A DNA stretch of 64,000 bases from Bifidobacterium sp. Its GTDB lineage: Bacteria; Actinomycetota; Actinomycetes; Actinomycetales; Bifidobacteriaceae. The stretch covers positions 1,720,610 to 1,784,609 of the forward strand of contig NZ_JALCLM010000001.1 of assembly GCF_022647885.1 (NCBI RefSeq), read 5' to 3'. The position numbers were made by a program, and so were the translations under genes. How positions within the stretch are numbered: the stretch's first letter is position 1; each line of letters opens with the position of its first letter. The notes under the pieces are model-generated. The model ran no database searches and had not been told where the DNA came from. It saw only the letters and a program-made list of their open reading frames with translations. This document shows, one piece after another, positions 47,770 through 57,928 of the stretch.

Positions 47770-47863
47770 AAATATTCCTCAAAGCGTATGCAAACTAACA
47801 AAATGTGAGGGAGGTCACAAGTGTCTACGCTTATCTCAGCAGAATTCAACACCAGCTAGCAAC

Positions 47864-47903
47864 ATCGAAGGTCAACATACCAGACAACTTCTCAACCTTC
47901 GAT
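47864..47903 (-). terminator. Hairpin at the end of the pgsA-cinA transcript
   Basis: ATCGAAGGT (47864-47872) pairs with ACCTTCGAT (47895-47903) across the cinA stop codon, so the stem begins inside the last codons. No T-run follows on the minus strand, so it may be a weak terminator. Confidence 0.5.
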
Positions 47904-48437
47904 GAGCCCAGCTAAAGTTGTTAGCACATTCCATACAGTAAGCTCACGAATATGTTGACGTGAACCCTCAAGCTGCAAACGCTTAACATGCGTTGACGCA
48001 GAAGGGCGCTTAAGCTCCTGAGAACTGTCATCGGGAAGCGATATCGCAATATACACTTCCCCAGCCGGATGTATGCCGTCTGGTCCAGGGCCAGCCACAC
48101 CAGTAGTAGACAGCGAAATGATATGAGATACATCCCCGACACCCGCATATAACGAGGCAGCACCAACAGTCATCTGTCGGGCAACTTCAGGATGCACAGC
48201 ACCCTCGGAGCGCAGTAGCTCTGCGTCGACACCCAAAATTGAGGCTTTCGCGCGAATATCGTATGTCACCACAGACCCTAGAAATACCCGAGATGCGCCC
48301 GGTACACGCACAAATGCATCAGCAAGTAATCCACCGGTCAATGACTCTGCAGCTACGATGCTCAGTTCTCTACGAAGACACACCTGCATGATTTTCTCCG
48401 CAATATCATCTGTCTCGATATGCGCAGTGGGAGTCAT
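47892..48437 (-). CDS. cinA: CinA C-terminal domain (nicotinamide-nucleotide amidase)
   Basis: A 181-residue protein corresponding to the CinA C-terminal domain, which deamidates nicotinamide mononucleotide in pyridine-nucleotide recycling. Core motifs are VAAESLTGGLLADAFVRVPGAS, GSVVTYD and STTGVAGPGPDG. The N-terminal MoCF-like half found in full-length CinA is absent, as expected for actinobacteria. Start and pgsA stop overlap by 4 bp (48434-48437), indicating coupled translation. Confidence 0.93.
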   Translation of the reverse strand: MTPTAHIETDDIAEKIMQVCLRRELSIVAAESLTGGLLADAFVRVPGASRVFLGSVVTYDIRAKASILGVDAELLRSEGAVHPEVARQMTVGAASLYAGVGDVSHIISLSTTGVAGPGPDGIHPAGEVYIAISLPDDSSQELKRPSASTHVKRLQLEGSRQHIRELTVWNVLTTLAGLIEG

Positions 48438-49096
48438 TTAGAGCTTCTCTCCTCATGTGCCTGTGAACGACCCGCAAAAGTATTGACCAGATATTCTGCT
48501 CCAGAATACAAGCAGAGGAATAGAGCAATCAGCACAATAATCAGGGTCAGACTTTGATACCAAGACACCACTTGTTCAGACAATGACATCATCGACCACA
48601 CAGGGGCCAATAGCATGGCAATCCCAACACACTGAGCTAAAGTCTTGTATTTTCCCGCTTGTGATGCTGCGATTACTTTACCGCCTGTGTCAATAACCAC
48701 GAAGCGCATCACAGTTATGCCAAGCTCACGTATGAGGAACAATGCAGTAATCCACCACGATAGCTCGCTGTGGATGGAAGCAACGACCAAAGCCGAGCAA
48801 ATGAGTAGCTTGTCGGCAATAGGATCCATCAGCTTCCCAAGCTCAGTTACCTGATCGTATTTTCGAGCGAGCCAGCCATCCAATTTATCTGTTGAAGCAG
48901 CAAACACAAACAAAGCAAAGGCCCACCAACGCATATTGGTGTCATCAACGCCAAATCTACCCGCACGCATGTCGAGGACGATAAACACTACAACCAGAAC
49001 GATTCTGACATAAGTCACCAAATTTGGAGGACTATTCCACCCTGCAAACAAATGCCCTTTAGTCTGCTTTGACTTGGGCTCTGAGTGCTGCTCCAT
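48434..49096 (-). CDS. pgsA: CDP-diacylglycerol--glycerol-3-phosphate phosphatidyltransferase
   Basis: Membrane enzyme of phosphatidylglycerol synthesis, about 220 residues. The CDP-alcohol phosphotransferase motif DG..AR....G...D....D is seen as KLDGWLARKYDQVTELGKLMDPIADKL. Several membrane helices surround it. ATG 49096 has a strong AAGGAGAGGGT ribosome site; the frame is open to 49159. It overlaps cinA by 4 bp and follows ftsK by 188 bp on the same strand. Confidence 0.94.
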   Translation of the reverse strand: MEQHSEPKSKQTKGHLFAGWNSPPNLVTYVRIVLVVVFIVLDMRAGRFGVDDTNMRWWAFALFVFAASTDKLDGWLARKYDQVTELGKLMDPIADKLLICSALVVASIHSELSWWITALFLIRELGITVMRFVVIDTGGKVIAASQAGKYKTLAQCVGIAMLLAPVWSMMSLSEQVVSWYQSLTLIIVLIALFLCLYSGAEYLVNTFAGRSQAHEERSSK

Positions 49097-49284
49097 ACCC
49101 TCTCCTTGACTTACGGTGCTCATGATTCCCACTCCAATGACGTAGATAAAACAATTCATCTACTGTTCATGTACCAGCTTCACCTACGTTACTCCATAGG
49201 GACGCCCCACCACATGACTCAGCCTTCCGAATACCTTGTGCCCTTACGACATGAGTCAGTATGCATATGGCACTATAACTCAGA

Positions 49285-52125
49285 CTACTGCGAAACTTGA
49301 GATGACTCTTGCGAAGTTCCTAAGCTGGTAGTTTCTCCTCTGATAAAAGCAAGTACTTCTTGCAGATCTTGAGGTTGCACTAATACTTCTCGAGCTTTTG
49401 AACCTTCCGATGGTCCAACGATTCCACGAGATTCCAAGAGGTCCATCAGTCTGCCTGCTTTAGCAAATCCAACACGAAGTTTGCGCTGCAACATAGATGT
49501 AGAACCGAATTGTGAGGTCACCACTAATTCTGCAGCTTGCAGTAAGACATCCATATCATCGCCAATATCTTCATCTGGTTCAGGCCTGTTTTCTGCGCGC
49601 TCCGTCATCTGCTCAATATCCTCACGATAGTGAGGTTTACGCTGAGTCCGCACAGCATCGACAGCCCTGCGAATCTCAGATTCTCCAACCCATGCGCCCT
49701 GCACACGAATAGGCTTTGCGGAGCCCATAGGGAGGAATAATGCGTCACCTTGTCCAATTAAGGTCTCAGCACCAGTAGTGTCAAGAATTACCCTAGAGTC
49801 AGTTGCAGAGGAAGTGGCAAAGGCAAGTCGAGAAGGGATATTCGCTTTAATTAAACCTGTTACCACGTCAACAGAAGGTCGCTGTGTAGCGAGAACCAGG
49901 TGTACCCCAGCTGCTCTTGCCAACTGTGTGATGCGTTGAATAGAGCTTTCAACATCATTTTTCGCAACCATCATTAAATCTGCCATCTCGTCTACAACCA
50001 CAAGCAAGTATGGATATGGCGCTACTTTTCGCTGAGAGCCTTCAGGAACATGGACTTTCCCAGCGCGCACAGCCTCGTTAAAGTCCTTAACATGTCTAAA
50101 GCCAAAGTATTGTAAGTCGTCATACCGTGCATCCATCTCTTTGACCACCCACTCCAATGCCTGTGCAGCCTTCTTGGGGTCGGTAATAATAGGCGTCAAG
50201 AGATGTGGAATCCCCGCGTAAGCACTCAGCTCTACACGTTTTGGATCAACCATGATCAGTCGAACCTGCTCGGGCGTTGATCTCATAATCACAGAAGTCA
50301 ACATTGAATTGATAAAACTCGATTTACCAGAGCCTGTGGCACCAGCCACCAACAAATGTGGCATCTTGGTAAGGTCAGCAGTAACAAAATGCCCTTCAAC
50401 ATCTTTGCCGACTGCGGAGAGCATCGGATTATCATCTGATTGAGCCTTATCTGACCGCAATACGTCACCGAGGTGCACAATTTCACGATCAATATTTGGT
50501 ATTTCAATACCGATTGCCGACTTACCTGGAATTGGTGACAATATTCGCACATCAGAGCTCGCGACTGCATAAGCAATATTGCGCTGCAGATTGGTGACCT
50601 TTTCGACCTTTACACCTGGTCCCAATTCAACTTCATATTGAGTTACCGAGGGGCCGCGTAGGAACCCTATGACCTTCGCGTCTACTCCAAACTGCTGGAA
50701 AGTCGATTGCAATGCCTGAATGACATGATCATTGGCTGGGGTTCTCGCAGCGTGAGGTTTACCCATTGCCAAGAGATCCAAGGACGGCAAGTGATATAGC
50801 TGATCCTGTCCCTCACTGTTTGCATCGCCCTCAGCATTCGCATCGCCCTCACCTTGCGGCGAAGATTCAGGCGACACCACTGGTGTCGCAGCAGACGACA
50901 GCACTGCTGTTTCCTCACCTGTGGGCATTACCTGAGTTTCATTTGATGGATTCCACGGATCGTCCCAAACTCCAGTGTGTCGATCCACTGGCTTATCAGT
51001 ATCGCTCCCCGTGCGTAGACGATCGGGCTCTTCGGCGTGACTTGAGAGCATTCCGTCTGCACCCGAGGGCAAGGTAGCTGCGTCAAATCCTTGTAAATGA
51101 GGCAATACAGCCGTTTCATCTGTGGCTCTGCCATTATCGATTGTAGTTTGGTCAACCTTACCGTGTTGGCTTGCTGCCTTTTCGAAAGCATCGTCACCTT
51201 CATAGCGATCGAGTCGACGATTGTCATCTTCGTCTCGTCCTCGACGGAACAAGCGCGAAAACCATGAGCGCTTCGACCCCGCGGCATCCTCCGTGCTGGT
51301 ATCGTCATCTTCATGTGTTGGAACGCCTTGCGCGAAAACAATAGTGTCGTCTCCCGCAACGCTGTCATCCGTCAATGCTTCGTCTTGTACATCTTGCTTC
51401 GGTGATTGACCGCGCAACTTAGCAGCAACGGTGCTGCTCAGATTTGGTAGATCTGCAACGTGCAGATGAGAAATCATCATCACTGCAAATAGTGCAGCAA
51501 CAACAAAGAGCACAATTGCAAAGGCTTTTGATAAGCCCCAAGCTAGTGGCGAACCAAGGACGAATCCTAATAGACCTCCAGATTCTTGAAGAATCCCAAT
51601 GTCGAATACTCGATGATCTGCTGCTACTACAACGTCAATAATCGAGCATATAGACCACAACAATAGAAACCAGCCACTAACCACACGAGGATTTTCAGAA
51701 TGAGAACCAGAATTGCGTATCAGCCGTGCAGCGATAATTACTAATAACACCGGTAACACCACACTCATCATGCCAAAGGCCCCTGAAGCCAAGGCATGCA
51801 GCATGCGACCTAATGCACCATCAACACGAAACCATTCACTCGCGCAAAACAGCACAGCAAAAATAATCAGCATGAAACATAAACCGTCGCTACGATAGGC
51901 GGGATCGAATTGCCCCACCCCTGTGATTGAGCGAATAAGCGAGCCGAAACCTCGTGGGATGCTCAACAGTATTTTTTTCCACAGCGCTTCGGGAACTTGT
52001 TGTAGGCTTTCTTCCTTTGTGACCTTGGACGATCCTTTAGACGTAGCGGAAGATCGCGCCGACGACGAGTGACGCTGCTTGCCCGATGCTGGGTCTTTAT
52101 TATCTTTGGCTGTGCTTCTTGTCAT
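49285..52125 (-). CDS. ftsK: DNA translocase FtsK
   Basis: Division-associated DNA pump of 946 residues. Four N-terminal membrane helices (about residues 70-225) are followed by a long Asp/Glu/Ser-rich linker and the motor: Walker [10 protein letters not shown], Walker B region [13 protein letters not shown], the arginine-rich loop [30 protein letters not shown]. The gamma DNA-binding winged helix ([41 protein letters not shown]) ends the protein. It segregates chromosome termini during septation. Confidence 0.96.
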   Translation of the reverse strand: MTRSTAKDNKDPASGKQRHSSSARSSATSKGSSKVTKEESLQQVPEALWKKILLSIPRGFGSLIRSITGVGQFDPAYRSDGLCFMLIIFAVLFCASEWFRVDGALGRMLHALASGAFGMMSVVLPVLLVIIAARLIRNSGSHSENPRVVSGWFLLLWSICSIIDVVVAADHRVFDIGILQESGGLLGFVLGSPLAWGLSKAFAIVLFVVAALFAVMMISHLHVADLPNLSSTVAAKLRGQSPKQDVQDEALTDDSVAGDDTIVFAQGVPTHEDDDTSTEDAAGSKRSWFSRLFRRGRDEDDNRRLDRYEGDDAFEKAASQHGKVDQTTIDNGRATDETAVLPHLQGFDAATLPSGADGMLSSHAEEPDRLRTGSDTDKPVDRHTGVWDDPWNPSNETQVMPTGEETAVLSSAATPVVSPESSPQGEGDANAEGDANSEGQDQLYHLPSLDLLAMGKPHAARTPANDHVIQALQSTFQQFGVDAKVIGFLRGPSVTQYEVELGPGVKVEKVTNLQRNIAYAVASSDVRILSPIPGKSAIGIEIPNIDREIVHLGDVLRSDKAQSDDNPMLSAVGKDVEGHFVTADLTKMPHLLVAGATGSGKSSFINSMLTSVIMRSTPEQVRLIMVDPKRVELSAYAGIPHLLTPIITDPKKAAQALEWVVKEMDARYDDLQYFGFRHVKDFNEAVRAGKVHVPEGSQRKVAPYPYLLVVVDEMADLMMVAKNDVESSIQRITQLARAAGVHLVLATQRPSVDVVTGLIKANIPSRLAFATSSATDSRVILDTTGAETLIGQGDALFLPMGSAKPIRVQGAWVGESEIRRAVDAVRTQRKPHYREDIEQMTERAENRPEPDEDIGDDMDVLLQAAELVVTSQFGSTSMLQRKLRVGFAKAGRLMDLLESRGIVGPSEGSKAREVLVQPQDLQEVLAFIRGETTSLGTSQESSQVSQ

Positions 52126-52282
52126 AACGCATCCAGACTACCCGGCGCATAGGCATTAGTGGCGGTTTTCCGACATGTTCGCACAATTTTTTCTCCGTAA
52201 ACACACTGTCTCGCCTCGCACAATACCTCGTCAGACGTGTTCTAGGATGTGTTCACAACCTTTTACCGCTACCATCGTGATT

Positions 52283-53011
52283 ATGACAACACCAGCAGAA
52301 CGTGCGAGCGCAGTCGCATTTGCTTGGAAAAATTGCGCATTGGAATCACTGATCCCGAACAAGGAGACATATTCGGCAGCGCAATCATATGAGCGCGGAT
52401 TGCTGAGTGCCGATGAATTGATGGCTGAAACTGAGCAACGACAGCACGCTGATAAAATTGTCACTCGTACGGTCAAGATGATTGAACATGGGTGGGTTGC
52501 TAGCGGAGATTTACAAGAGCTGCGCACTATCCACCACTGGCTTTTTGATGGAGTACATAATGATGCTGGAAAGTTGCGCAGCACCGACACTACAAAAGAC
52601 TCCAGTGGCGCGCGTTCAGCAAACCCAGAAGCATTCTTTCCCTCAAATCTGATCGACACAGGGGCTGCAAACATCTCACGAGAGCTGGCCGAGAAAAGGA
52701 ATCTCAAATGCCTTGATCGCGGTGATTTCGTTCGCGAACTCGCTCATATATACGACGAGTTAGGCTATTTGCATCCCTTTGTAGGTGGCAATGCTATGGT
52801 GCTTCGCATATTTGCCTCTCGTCTATCACACGATGCAGGTTGGGATTTGGATTGGGGCATCGTCGATGCCAACACCTACAAACAAGCAAAGCGTGCAGCA
52901 TATAACGGTGACACCTCAGACTTTGTAAAACTCTTTAGTGAGATCATCAGACCAGCCAATCCAACACGCACATTCTTAATCGCTGGATGGAATCAGGGAC
53001 CTGCCCACTGA
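52283..53011 (+). CDS. Fic-fold protein with degenerate catalytic motif
   Basis: About 242 residues with a Fic/DOC fold: the helical DLQELRTIHHWLFDGV region and the active-site loop HPFVGGNAMVLR at residues 164-175. The family motif is HxFx(D/E)GNGRxxR. Here the histidine, phenylalanine, second glycine, asparagine and last arginine are kept. The acidic residue that binds magnesium is Gly, the next Gly is Ala, and the first Arg is Met. Canonical AMPylation is therefore doubtful. I see no recognisable antitoxin motif or adjacent small antitoxin gene. ATG 52283 is preferred; the frame runs open to 52175 with no clear ribosome site for either. Confidence 0.75.
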   Translation: MTTPAERASAVAFAWKNCALESLIPNKETYSAAQSYERGLLSADELMAETEQRQHADKIVTRTVKMIEHGWVASGDLQELRTIHHWLFDGVHNDAGKLRSTDTTKDSSGARSANPEAFFPSNLIDTGAANISRELAEKRNLKCLDRGDFVRELAHIYDELGYLHPFVGGNAMVLRIFASRLSHDAGWDLDWGIVDANTYKQAKRAAYNGDTSDFVKLFSEIIRPANPTRTFLIAGWNQGPAH

Positions 53012-53037
53012 ATTATGGTCATTACACGCGATTATTG

Positions 53038-53067
53038 CCCTACACAACTTGTTGTGTAGGGATTTTT
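53038..53067 (+). terminator. Intrinsic terminator of the Fic-like gene, inside repeat copy C
   Basis: CCCTACACAA (53038-53047), loop CTTG and TTGTGTAGGG (53052-53061) form a 10-bp stem followed by ATTTTT. Its right arm is the terminal repeat of the MITE-like copy C. Confidence 0.8.
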
Positions 53068-53163
53068 GCTCTAACCCCATATATACCGTTACAGAAAAGA
53101 CTGATATTTCAACATTCTTTGGTTTTGAAAACGGTGATGTGCTGAAATAACCCTACACAAACG
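53049..53163. repeat. MITE-like element, copy C (115 bp)
   Basis: The left end TTGTTGTGTAGGGATT (53049-53064) and right end, ending CCCTACACAAACG at 53163, are related to copies A, B and D. An extra inverted copy of the end sequence just outside the left end makes a terminator (53038-53067). A stretch of about 25 bp inside (ATATATA...TATTTCAACA) resembles copy A. It separates the convergent Fic-like and CMD genes. Confidence 0.78.
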
Positions 53164-53178
53164 TTATGCTTAAGCAAT

Positions 53179-53922
53179 TTATCGCTCCTCAAGGAGCCTC
53201 AGTGCATGGCGGACGCGCGGAAAACCGATATACGGTGCACACTGCAATACGGCATCCGTCAACAGCGTCTTATCATTTCCTGCAGCAGCATTCGTGTTAA
53301 TACTTCGCTCCAGTTCCTCATCAACATCACCAAGTGCCAACAGTAAACACCATGTAGACAGCTCTCTCATCCCCACGTCCAGGATCGGACGAGCATAACA
53401 ATTCCCATAGGTATATTCATCCTCCCACAGTTGTAGTTGTCCCAACGCCGAATCTGCCTTGTAGAGTGCCGGCCCACTAGGCGAATCTGCCGCTTGTAAC
53501 ACGACTCGCATCCGCTGGATGTTGTCTGTAACTGTTTCGTCGTCCGGTAAGCTTCGCTGTGGCAACGGTAACTTCACATTTTTCGACTCCAATAGCTCAT
53601 TAGTCACACGCAGTAGAGGAAAGATTGGCCCCATACCTAATACAGCAACTGATTGATAAAGAATTTCCTTCAATGCCGCTGGATGCACACCAACCTTCAA
53701 GGCAACTTCAGCCATCACTGCGAATTCTTCCACAGCCTGACAACCGATGAGTGAAGATAGCACTACTAAAGAACGTTGCTGATCATTCAACAATCCATGT
53801 TTGGCGACTTTGGAATATCCAAAGCGGTTGAACATATCAATAAAATCAGGATCGCTTTCCCCCAGAGGTTTCTCATCCTGAAATACACGTTCAAGACTTT
53901 TTCTCACTGTGTGACGTGCCAT
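53179..53922 (-). CDS. Carboxymuconolactone decarboxylase (CMD) family protein
   Basis: About 247 residues containing one clear CMD-like domain in the N-terminal half (DPDFIDMFNRFGYSKVAKHGLLNDQQRSLVVLSSLIG) and a second, similar one in the C-terminal half (TYGNCYARPILDVGMRELSTWCLLLALG). The CxxC pair of AhpD-type redox enzymes is missing. ATG 53922 has AAGGAGTGAAT upstream; the frame is open to 53940. It lies 38 bp after miaA on the same strand. Function unknown. Confidence 0.85.
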   Translation of the reverse strand: MARHTVRKSLERVFQDEKPLGESDPDFIDMFNRFGYSKVAKHGLLNDQQRSLVVLSSLIGCQAVEEFAVMAEVALKVGVHPAALKEILYQSVAVLGMGPIFPLLRVTNELLESKNVKLPLPQRSLPDDETVTDNIQRMRVVLQAADSPSGPALYKADSALGQLQLWEDEYTYGNCYARPILDVGMRELSTWCLLLALGDVDEELERSINTNAAAGNDKTLLTDAVLQCAPYIGFPRVRHALRLLEER

Positions 53923-53960
53923 ATTCACTCCTTTTCTCAAGAAGACGTTCCTAAAGGATC

Positions 53961-55043
53961 TCAGCCTTCTAAAGCGCCTAAATGGTGTTGGGTATATGTA
54001 TCAGCAAGTGCATCCGTGGAATCATAGTCCCCCACATCTGCGTGCTGCACAATCGCCACAGCGTTCTCGACTAAATTCGGATTCAGCGCTTGTAGCCAAT
54101 GGATACGCGGATCTCTGCCAAACCAGCCCATCTGCTTGCGCGCCAAACGTTTCGTCTTTTGAGCGATATCTGCAAAGGCTTCATCTTCGTCAATCAAACC
54201 GTCAAGATAATCGATAATTTGTTGATAGCCCAACGCTCTAGCTGCTGTGGGCCCTAATGTGGATCGAATGGCGCGAACTTCATCAACAAAACCTTGCTGA
54301 CGCATCTGTTCTGTACGTAGATTAATACGCTCGTCCAGTGCTTGACGAGGTAAATCTAAACCAATCTGCACACTGGGTATCACGTATCGATAATGTGGAA
54401 GATTAGCCGAATATGGCATGCCAGTTATCGCTATCACTTCCAGTGCACGAATAGTACGTCTTACATTGTGAGGATTCATATGCTCAGCCGCATCTGGATC
54501 TTGAACACGCAACTCCTCAAACAGTATTCCAGGGCCTTCTTCACTGGCCCTGTGCTCAAGTCTCTGTCTGACCTGAGCATCTGTTCCTGGAAAGCGAATA
54601 TCATCCAAGGCTGCCCGAGCATACAGACCGGAACCCCCAACCAGAATCGGTCGTATTCCCTGTGATTGGAGATTTTCGATGCACTCCCTCGCCATCTGTT
54701 GGAAGCGTGCAACACTCATGATTTCATTGGGCTCAATTACATCTAAGAGATGATGAGTCACATGCAAACGTTCTTGTTGGCTAGGTTTAGCAGTGCCAAT
54801 ATTCATGCCTTTATACATCTGATACGCATCCGCATTAACGATTTCACAACGCTGACCCTGCTCTGAGAGCGCATCTGCCAAGGCAATGCCGAGACCCGTT
54901 TTGCCAGAAGCAGTTGGGCCGACAATTGACACCACTCTGCTCTTTGTTACCGTATCTGCAGCTACTGCGCCACGGTGCATGGCAGCGTCTTCACCATCAT
55001 CAATTGACAGTTCACCAGAATCGGAACCCATCCCCGTTGTCAT
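53961..55043 (-). CDS. miaA: tRNA dimethylallyltransferase
   Basis: Adds the dimethylallyl group to A37 of tRNAs that read UNN codons, about 360 residues. The nucleotide loop is [11 protein letters not shown], and the RRTIRALEV segment and [18 protein letters not shown] region are typical. ATG 55043 follows AAAGGTTGTG. An unusual 36-residue Gly/Ser/Asp-rich N-terminal extension precedes the core. It follows miaB after 39 bp and is followed by a CMD gene, so the three are one operon. Confidence 0.95.
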   Translation of the reverse strand: MTTGMGSDSGELSIDDGEDAAMHRGAVAADTVTKSRVVSIVGPTASGKTGLGIALADALSEQGQRCEIVNADAYQMYKGMNIGTAKPSQQERLHVTHHLLDVIEPNEIMSVARFQQMARECIENLQSQGIRPILVGGSGLYARAALDDIRFPGTDAQVRQRLEHRASEEGPGILFEELRVQDPDAAEHMNPHNVRRTIRALEVIAITGMPYSANLPHYRYVIPSVQIGLDLPRQALDERINLRTEQMRQQGFVDEVRAIRSTLGPTAARALGYQQIIDYLDGLIDEDEAFADIAQKTKRLARKQMGWFGRDPRIHWLQALNPNLVENAVAIVQHADVGDYDSTDALADTYTQHHLGALEG

Positions 55044-55081
55044 CACAACCTTTCGAATCGCTGATGTTCACCATCGTATAT

Positions 55082-56533
55082 TTATCGAACGCTATACACT
55101 TGACCTTCAACGCTTGGGTCAGGATCCGCAATCAGAAAATGTTTGCCTGCATGGGTTACCGTACACCGGACAATGTCACCGATACTTGCAACCTCATGAC
55201 CGGCAGGTGCGCCGATATGCACCAACGTTCCGGTACGTTCGCGTCCTGTCACTCGATGCGTGTCGCGATCCTTTCTCCCTCTAGCATCCGTAACTAGCAC
55301 CTCTACTTCACGACCAACGAAATCCTGCATACGTTCAGCGGTGATTGATTCCTGCAAATGGTTCAAACGACGGAAACGTTCGCGCACAATCTCGGGAGGC
55401 ACCTGTTCCATAGTTGCTGCGGGTGTTCCTGGACGAGGAGAATATTCAAAAATATAGGCTGAAGTAAATTGAGATTGCTTCACCACATTCATTGTTTGCT
55501 CAAAATCCTCGTCTGTTTCTCCTGGAAATCCGACAATAATATCCGTAGTAATCTGTGCATCTGGCATTGCTTCGCGGACCTTACCGAGGATACTGAGAAA
55601 ACGCTCAGTACGATATGAACGGCGCATGGCCCTAAGAACTCGATCTGAACCAGATTGAAGAGGCATATGTAGCTGGTGCATAATATTCGGAGTCAGCGCC
55701 ATAGCTTCAATAACATCATCAGTGAATGCCGCTGGATGTGGAGACGTGAAGCGCACGCGTTCCAAACCTTCAATCTCTCCACACGCACGAAGTAGCTTAG
55801 AAAAAGCAAAACGGTCACCAGTCGAATAACCGAAGGAATTCACATTTTGCCCCAGCAAGGTTACTTCCTTGGCCCCAGAATCGACGCACCGCTGAATCTC
55901 ATCAAGCACGTCGCCCATTCTGCGGTCGCGCTCCTTGCCGCGTACAGCTGGAACGATGCAGAAGGTACAAGTATTGTTGCACCCAACCGAGATGGACACC
56001 CAGGAAGAAACAGCTGAAGCTCTGGCCGCAGGCAGTTCACTCGGGAAGTATGCTAAATCCTGTGTAATCTCAACTTGAGGACCATGAAGTTCTCTAGACT
56101 CTTGAAGTAGATGTGGCAAAGAAGCAATATTCTTAGTTCCAAATACAGCATCAACCCAAGGAGCACGTTGCGCAATACGTTCGCGATCTTTCTGAGCCAT
56201 ACACCCACCGACAGCGATCTGTAACTGTGGGTGTTCACGTTTGAGCTCTGCCCAAGATCCCAAAGTTCCGTACATACGATCTGTGGCATTTTCACGCACT
56301 GCACATGTATTGAGCACAATCAGATCAAAATCTTGGCCTTCAATTTGATCCTGTCTAGCAGGCACATACCCTTGAGACTCCAATACACCAGAAATACGTT
56401 CCGAATCATGTACATTCATCTGGCAACCAAGAGTGTGCACGTAATACACTCCCCTACCTCGCCCAGAATGTGTGGGATCTTGTGACACCATCGAACGCTC
56501 TTGCTCAGTCATCATCGCTTCATCCATAATCAT
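55082..56533 (-). CDS. miaB: tRNA-2-methylthio-N6-dimethylallyladenosine synthase
   Basis: Radical-SAM methylthiotransferase of 483 residues. N-terminal cluster cysteines are in [13 protein letters not shown] [18 protein letters not shown] and GGCMAQ. The radical SAM triad is CNNTCTFC ([24 protein letters not shown]). The TRAM domain ends the protein. The product of the neighbouring miaA is its substrate modification, so co-transcription makes sense. The start ATG 56533 is one of several possible (56527, 56515). Confidence 0.95.
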   Translation of the reverse strand: MIMDEAMMTEQERSMVSQDPTHSGRGRGVYYVHTLGCQMNVHDSERISGVLESQGYVPARQDQIEGQDFDLIVLNTCAVRENATDRMYGTLGSWAELKREHPQLQIAVGGCMAQKDRERIAQRAPWVDAVFGTKNIASLPHLLQESRELHGPQVEITQDLAYFPSELPAARASAVSSWVSISVGCNNTCTFCIVPAVRGKERDRRMGDVLDEIQRCVDSGAKEVTLLGQNVNSFGYSTGDRFAFSKLLRACGEIEGLERVRFTSPHPAAFTDDVIEAMALTPNIMHQLHMPLQSGSDRVLRAMRRSYRTERFLSILGKVREAMPDAQITTDIIVGFPGETDEDFEQTMNVVKQSQFTSAYIFEYSPRPGTPAATMEQVPPEIVRERFRRLNHLQESITAERMQDFVGREVEVLVTDARGRKDRDTHRVTGRERTGTLVHIGAPAGHEVASIGDIVRCTVTHAGKHFLIADPDPSVEGQVYSVR

Positions 56534-56677
56534 TGATTCTATCGAAGGTCAAGCCTCAGTGTGCGTCTCGCGTCTAGTTGCCACACCTATATTTCGCAAT
56601 ACCTATATATAAGCACCAGTGAGGAACTCGTACCCATTAAGGACAATCCACAGCCAACATTGAGCTGCGTAGGTAAA

Positions 56678-57463
56678 ATGAAAACTCCGCAGGGTACGAA
56701 CATTTCCGCCGAGGAGGCGACTGTGATATTAGATCGCAAAAATGTAATGAACACGGCAGAACTGGCAACCCGAATTAAAACCCTCGATACCGGCTCCGTA
56801 AACAATGTCGAAATCGGAGATGTCACTGAATTCATCGATCTGATGCAGGTTTATGAGGGTGCACTGTATGAAATTGGTACCAAACTCGAAATATTGGACA
56901 ATGAATTCCAAGTTCGATTCAGCCATAACCCTATTCATCACATGGAACGAAGACTGAAAAGTGCAAATTCTATCGTTGAGAAACTCCATAGGAAAGAACT
57001 TCCTATCACAGTCGAAGCGATAAAAGACAACCTCTTTGACGTCGCAGGTATCAGAGTAGTTTGCAACTACAGAGACGATGTGTATGCAGTATCTCGATAT
57101 CTTTCCGAACAATCAGACATTCAAGTGTTGAGAGTCAAAGACTATATTCGAAACCCGAAACAAAATGGTTATCGTAGTCTGCATGTTATTTATGCAGTAC
57201 CAGTATTTCTCACTTCGGGACCACACTACACGCCTGTGGAAGTTCAGTTTAGAACTATCGCGATGGATTATTGGGCTAGCCTCGAACATCAACTCAGGTA
57301 CAAGTCAGATCTACCAGATACCCGTATAGCACAACATTCACAAACGCTACTTGACTGTGCCAGATCCTTGCAAAACATTGAAGTCCAAATGCAGTCCATT
57401 CACCGCGATATTAGCGGCGCGCCGCAGGAAGAAGGTGCACCTGAGGCACCACACAACAACTAA
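56678..57463 (+). CDS. Small alarmone synthetase (RelQ/YjbM-like (p)ppGpp synthetase)
   Basis: Single-domain RelA/SpoT synthetase of about 262 residues with no HD domain. Conserved blocks are LFDVAGIRVVCNYRDDVYAVSRYL, RVKDYIRNPKQNGYRSLHVIYAVP and VEVQFRTIAMDYWASLEHQLRYK. It synthesises (p)ppGpp or pGpp and complements the long Rel enzyme encoded at 15787. ATG 56678 is favoured over the open-frame ATG 56561, because the latter leaves only 27 bp to divergent miaB; AGG lies just upstream. The last 13 codons are inside a 119-bp tandem duplication and the C-terminus (QEEGAPEAPHNN) is low-complexity. Confidence 0.88.
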   Translation: MKTPQGTNISAEEATVILDRKNVMNTAELATRIKTLDTGSVNNVEIGDVTEFIDLMQVYEGALYEIGTKLEILDNEFQVRFSHNPIHHMERRLKSANSIVEKLHRKELPITVEAIKDNLFDVAGIRVVCNYRDDVYAVSRYLSEQSDIQVLRVKDYIRNPKQNGYRSLHVIYAVPVFLTSGPHYTPVEVQFRTIAMDYWASLEHQLRYKSDLPDTRIAQHSQTLLDCARSLQNIEVQMQSIHRDISGAPQEEGAPEAPHNN

Positions 57464-57660
57464 CTTCCCGCGGCCCTCGCAGCCTTAGCAGCTGCTCACC
57501 TCACCTAGCCACAGTCCACAGGACTGTGGCCTTAACGGTTCAGCAGGAAGAAGGTGCACCTGAGGCACCACACAACAACTAACTTCCCGCGGCCCTCGCA
57601 GCCTTAGCAGCTGCTCACCTCACCTAGCCACAGTCCACAGGACTGTGGCCTTAAGGGTTC
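57424..57660 (+). repeat. Tandem 119-bp direct duplication covering the synthetase gene 3' end
   Basis: Copy 1 is 57424-57542 and copy 2 is 57543-57660. They differ at one base near the end (CTTAACGG against CTTAAGGG). Each copy contains the last 40 coding bases of the alarmone synthetase, its stop codon and one two-hairpin element. Only the first copy is translated with the gene. From 57661 to 57792 I recognise nothing further. Confidence 0.9.
57479..57543 (+). repeat. Two-hairpin repeat element E1
   Basis: Hairpin I is GCAGC (57479-57483) with GCTGC (57491-57495). The linker is TCACCTCACCTA. Hairpin II is GCCACAGTCC-ACA-GGACTGTGGC (57508-57530), followed by the tail CTTAACGGTTCAG. A near-identical copy E2 lies at 57598-57661, its hairpin II at 57627-57649. 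Confidence 0.75.
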
Positions 57661-57661
57661 G
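57598..57661 (+). repeat. Two-hairpin repeat element E2
   Basis: Duplicate of E1 made by the 119-bp tandem duplication. Hairpin II (57627-57649) is identical to that of E1; the tail reads CTTAAGGGTTCG instead of CTTAACGGTTCA. Confidence 0.75.
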
Positions 57662-57794
57662 GATTCAGTCTGATAATCATGCTGAATACACATCAGAATG
57701 TGCACATATGCATGCAATAAGCCCAGCAAGGGTGAATTATCATCGACAATATGCGTTTCCCACCGGATTCGTGGACATTTTGGGAGTTAAGCTT

Positions 57795-57898
57795 CGTTTG
57801 TGTAGGGATTACTGAGTATAAACAGTTCTAGAATGGCGGAATTGCAGCACCACGAATCCAATAAATGCTGGATTATCGAAAAAATCCCTACACAAACG
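57795..57898. repeat. MITE-like element, copy D (104 bp)
   Basis: The perfect terminal inverted repeats extend here to 18 bp: TTCGTTTGTGTAGGGATT from 57793 with AATCCCTACACAAACGAA to 57900. The interior holds a small hairpin (ATCCA/TGGAT). It separates the E1/E2 repeats from the aldo/keto reductase gene, with its right end 29 bp from the stop codon. Confidence 0.85.
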
Positions 57899-57928
57899 AA
57901 AACTCATCTGAAACTGCGCAGAAACTCT

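Noticed and set aside
15652..57898. The terminal repeats as a CRISPR array
   Set aside because: Repeats are inverted pairs at scattered loci, not regularly spaced direct repeats with spacers.
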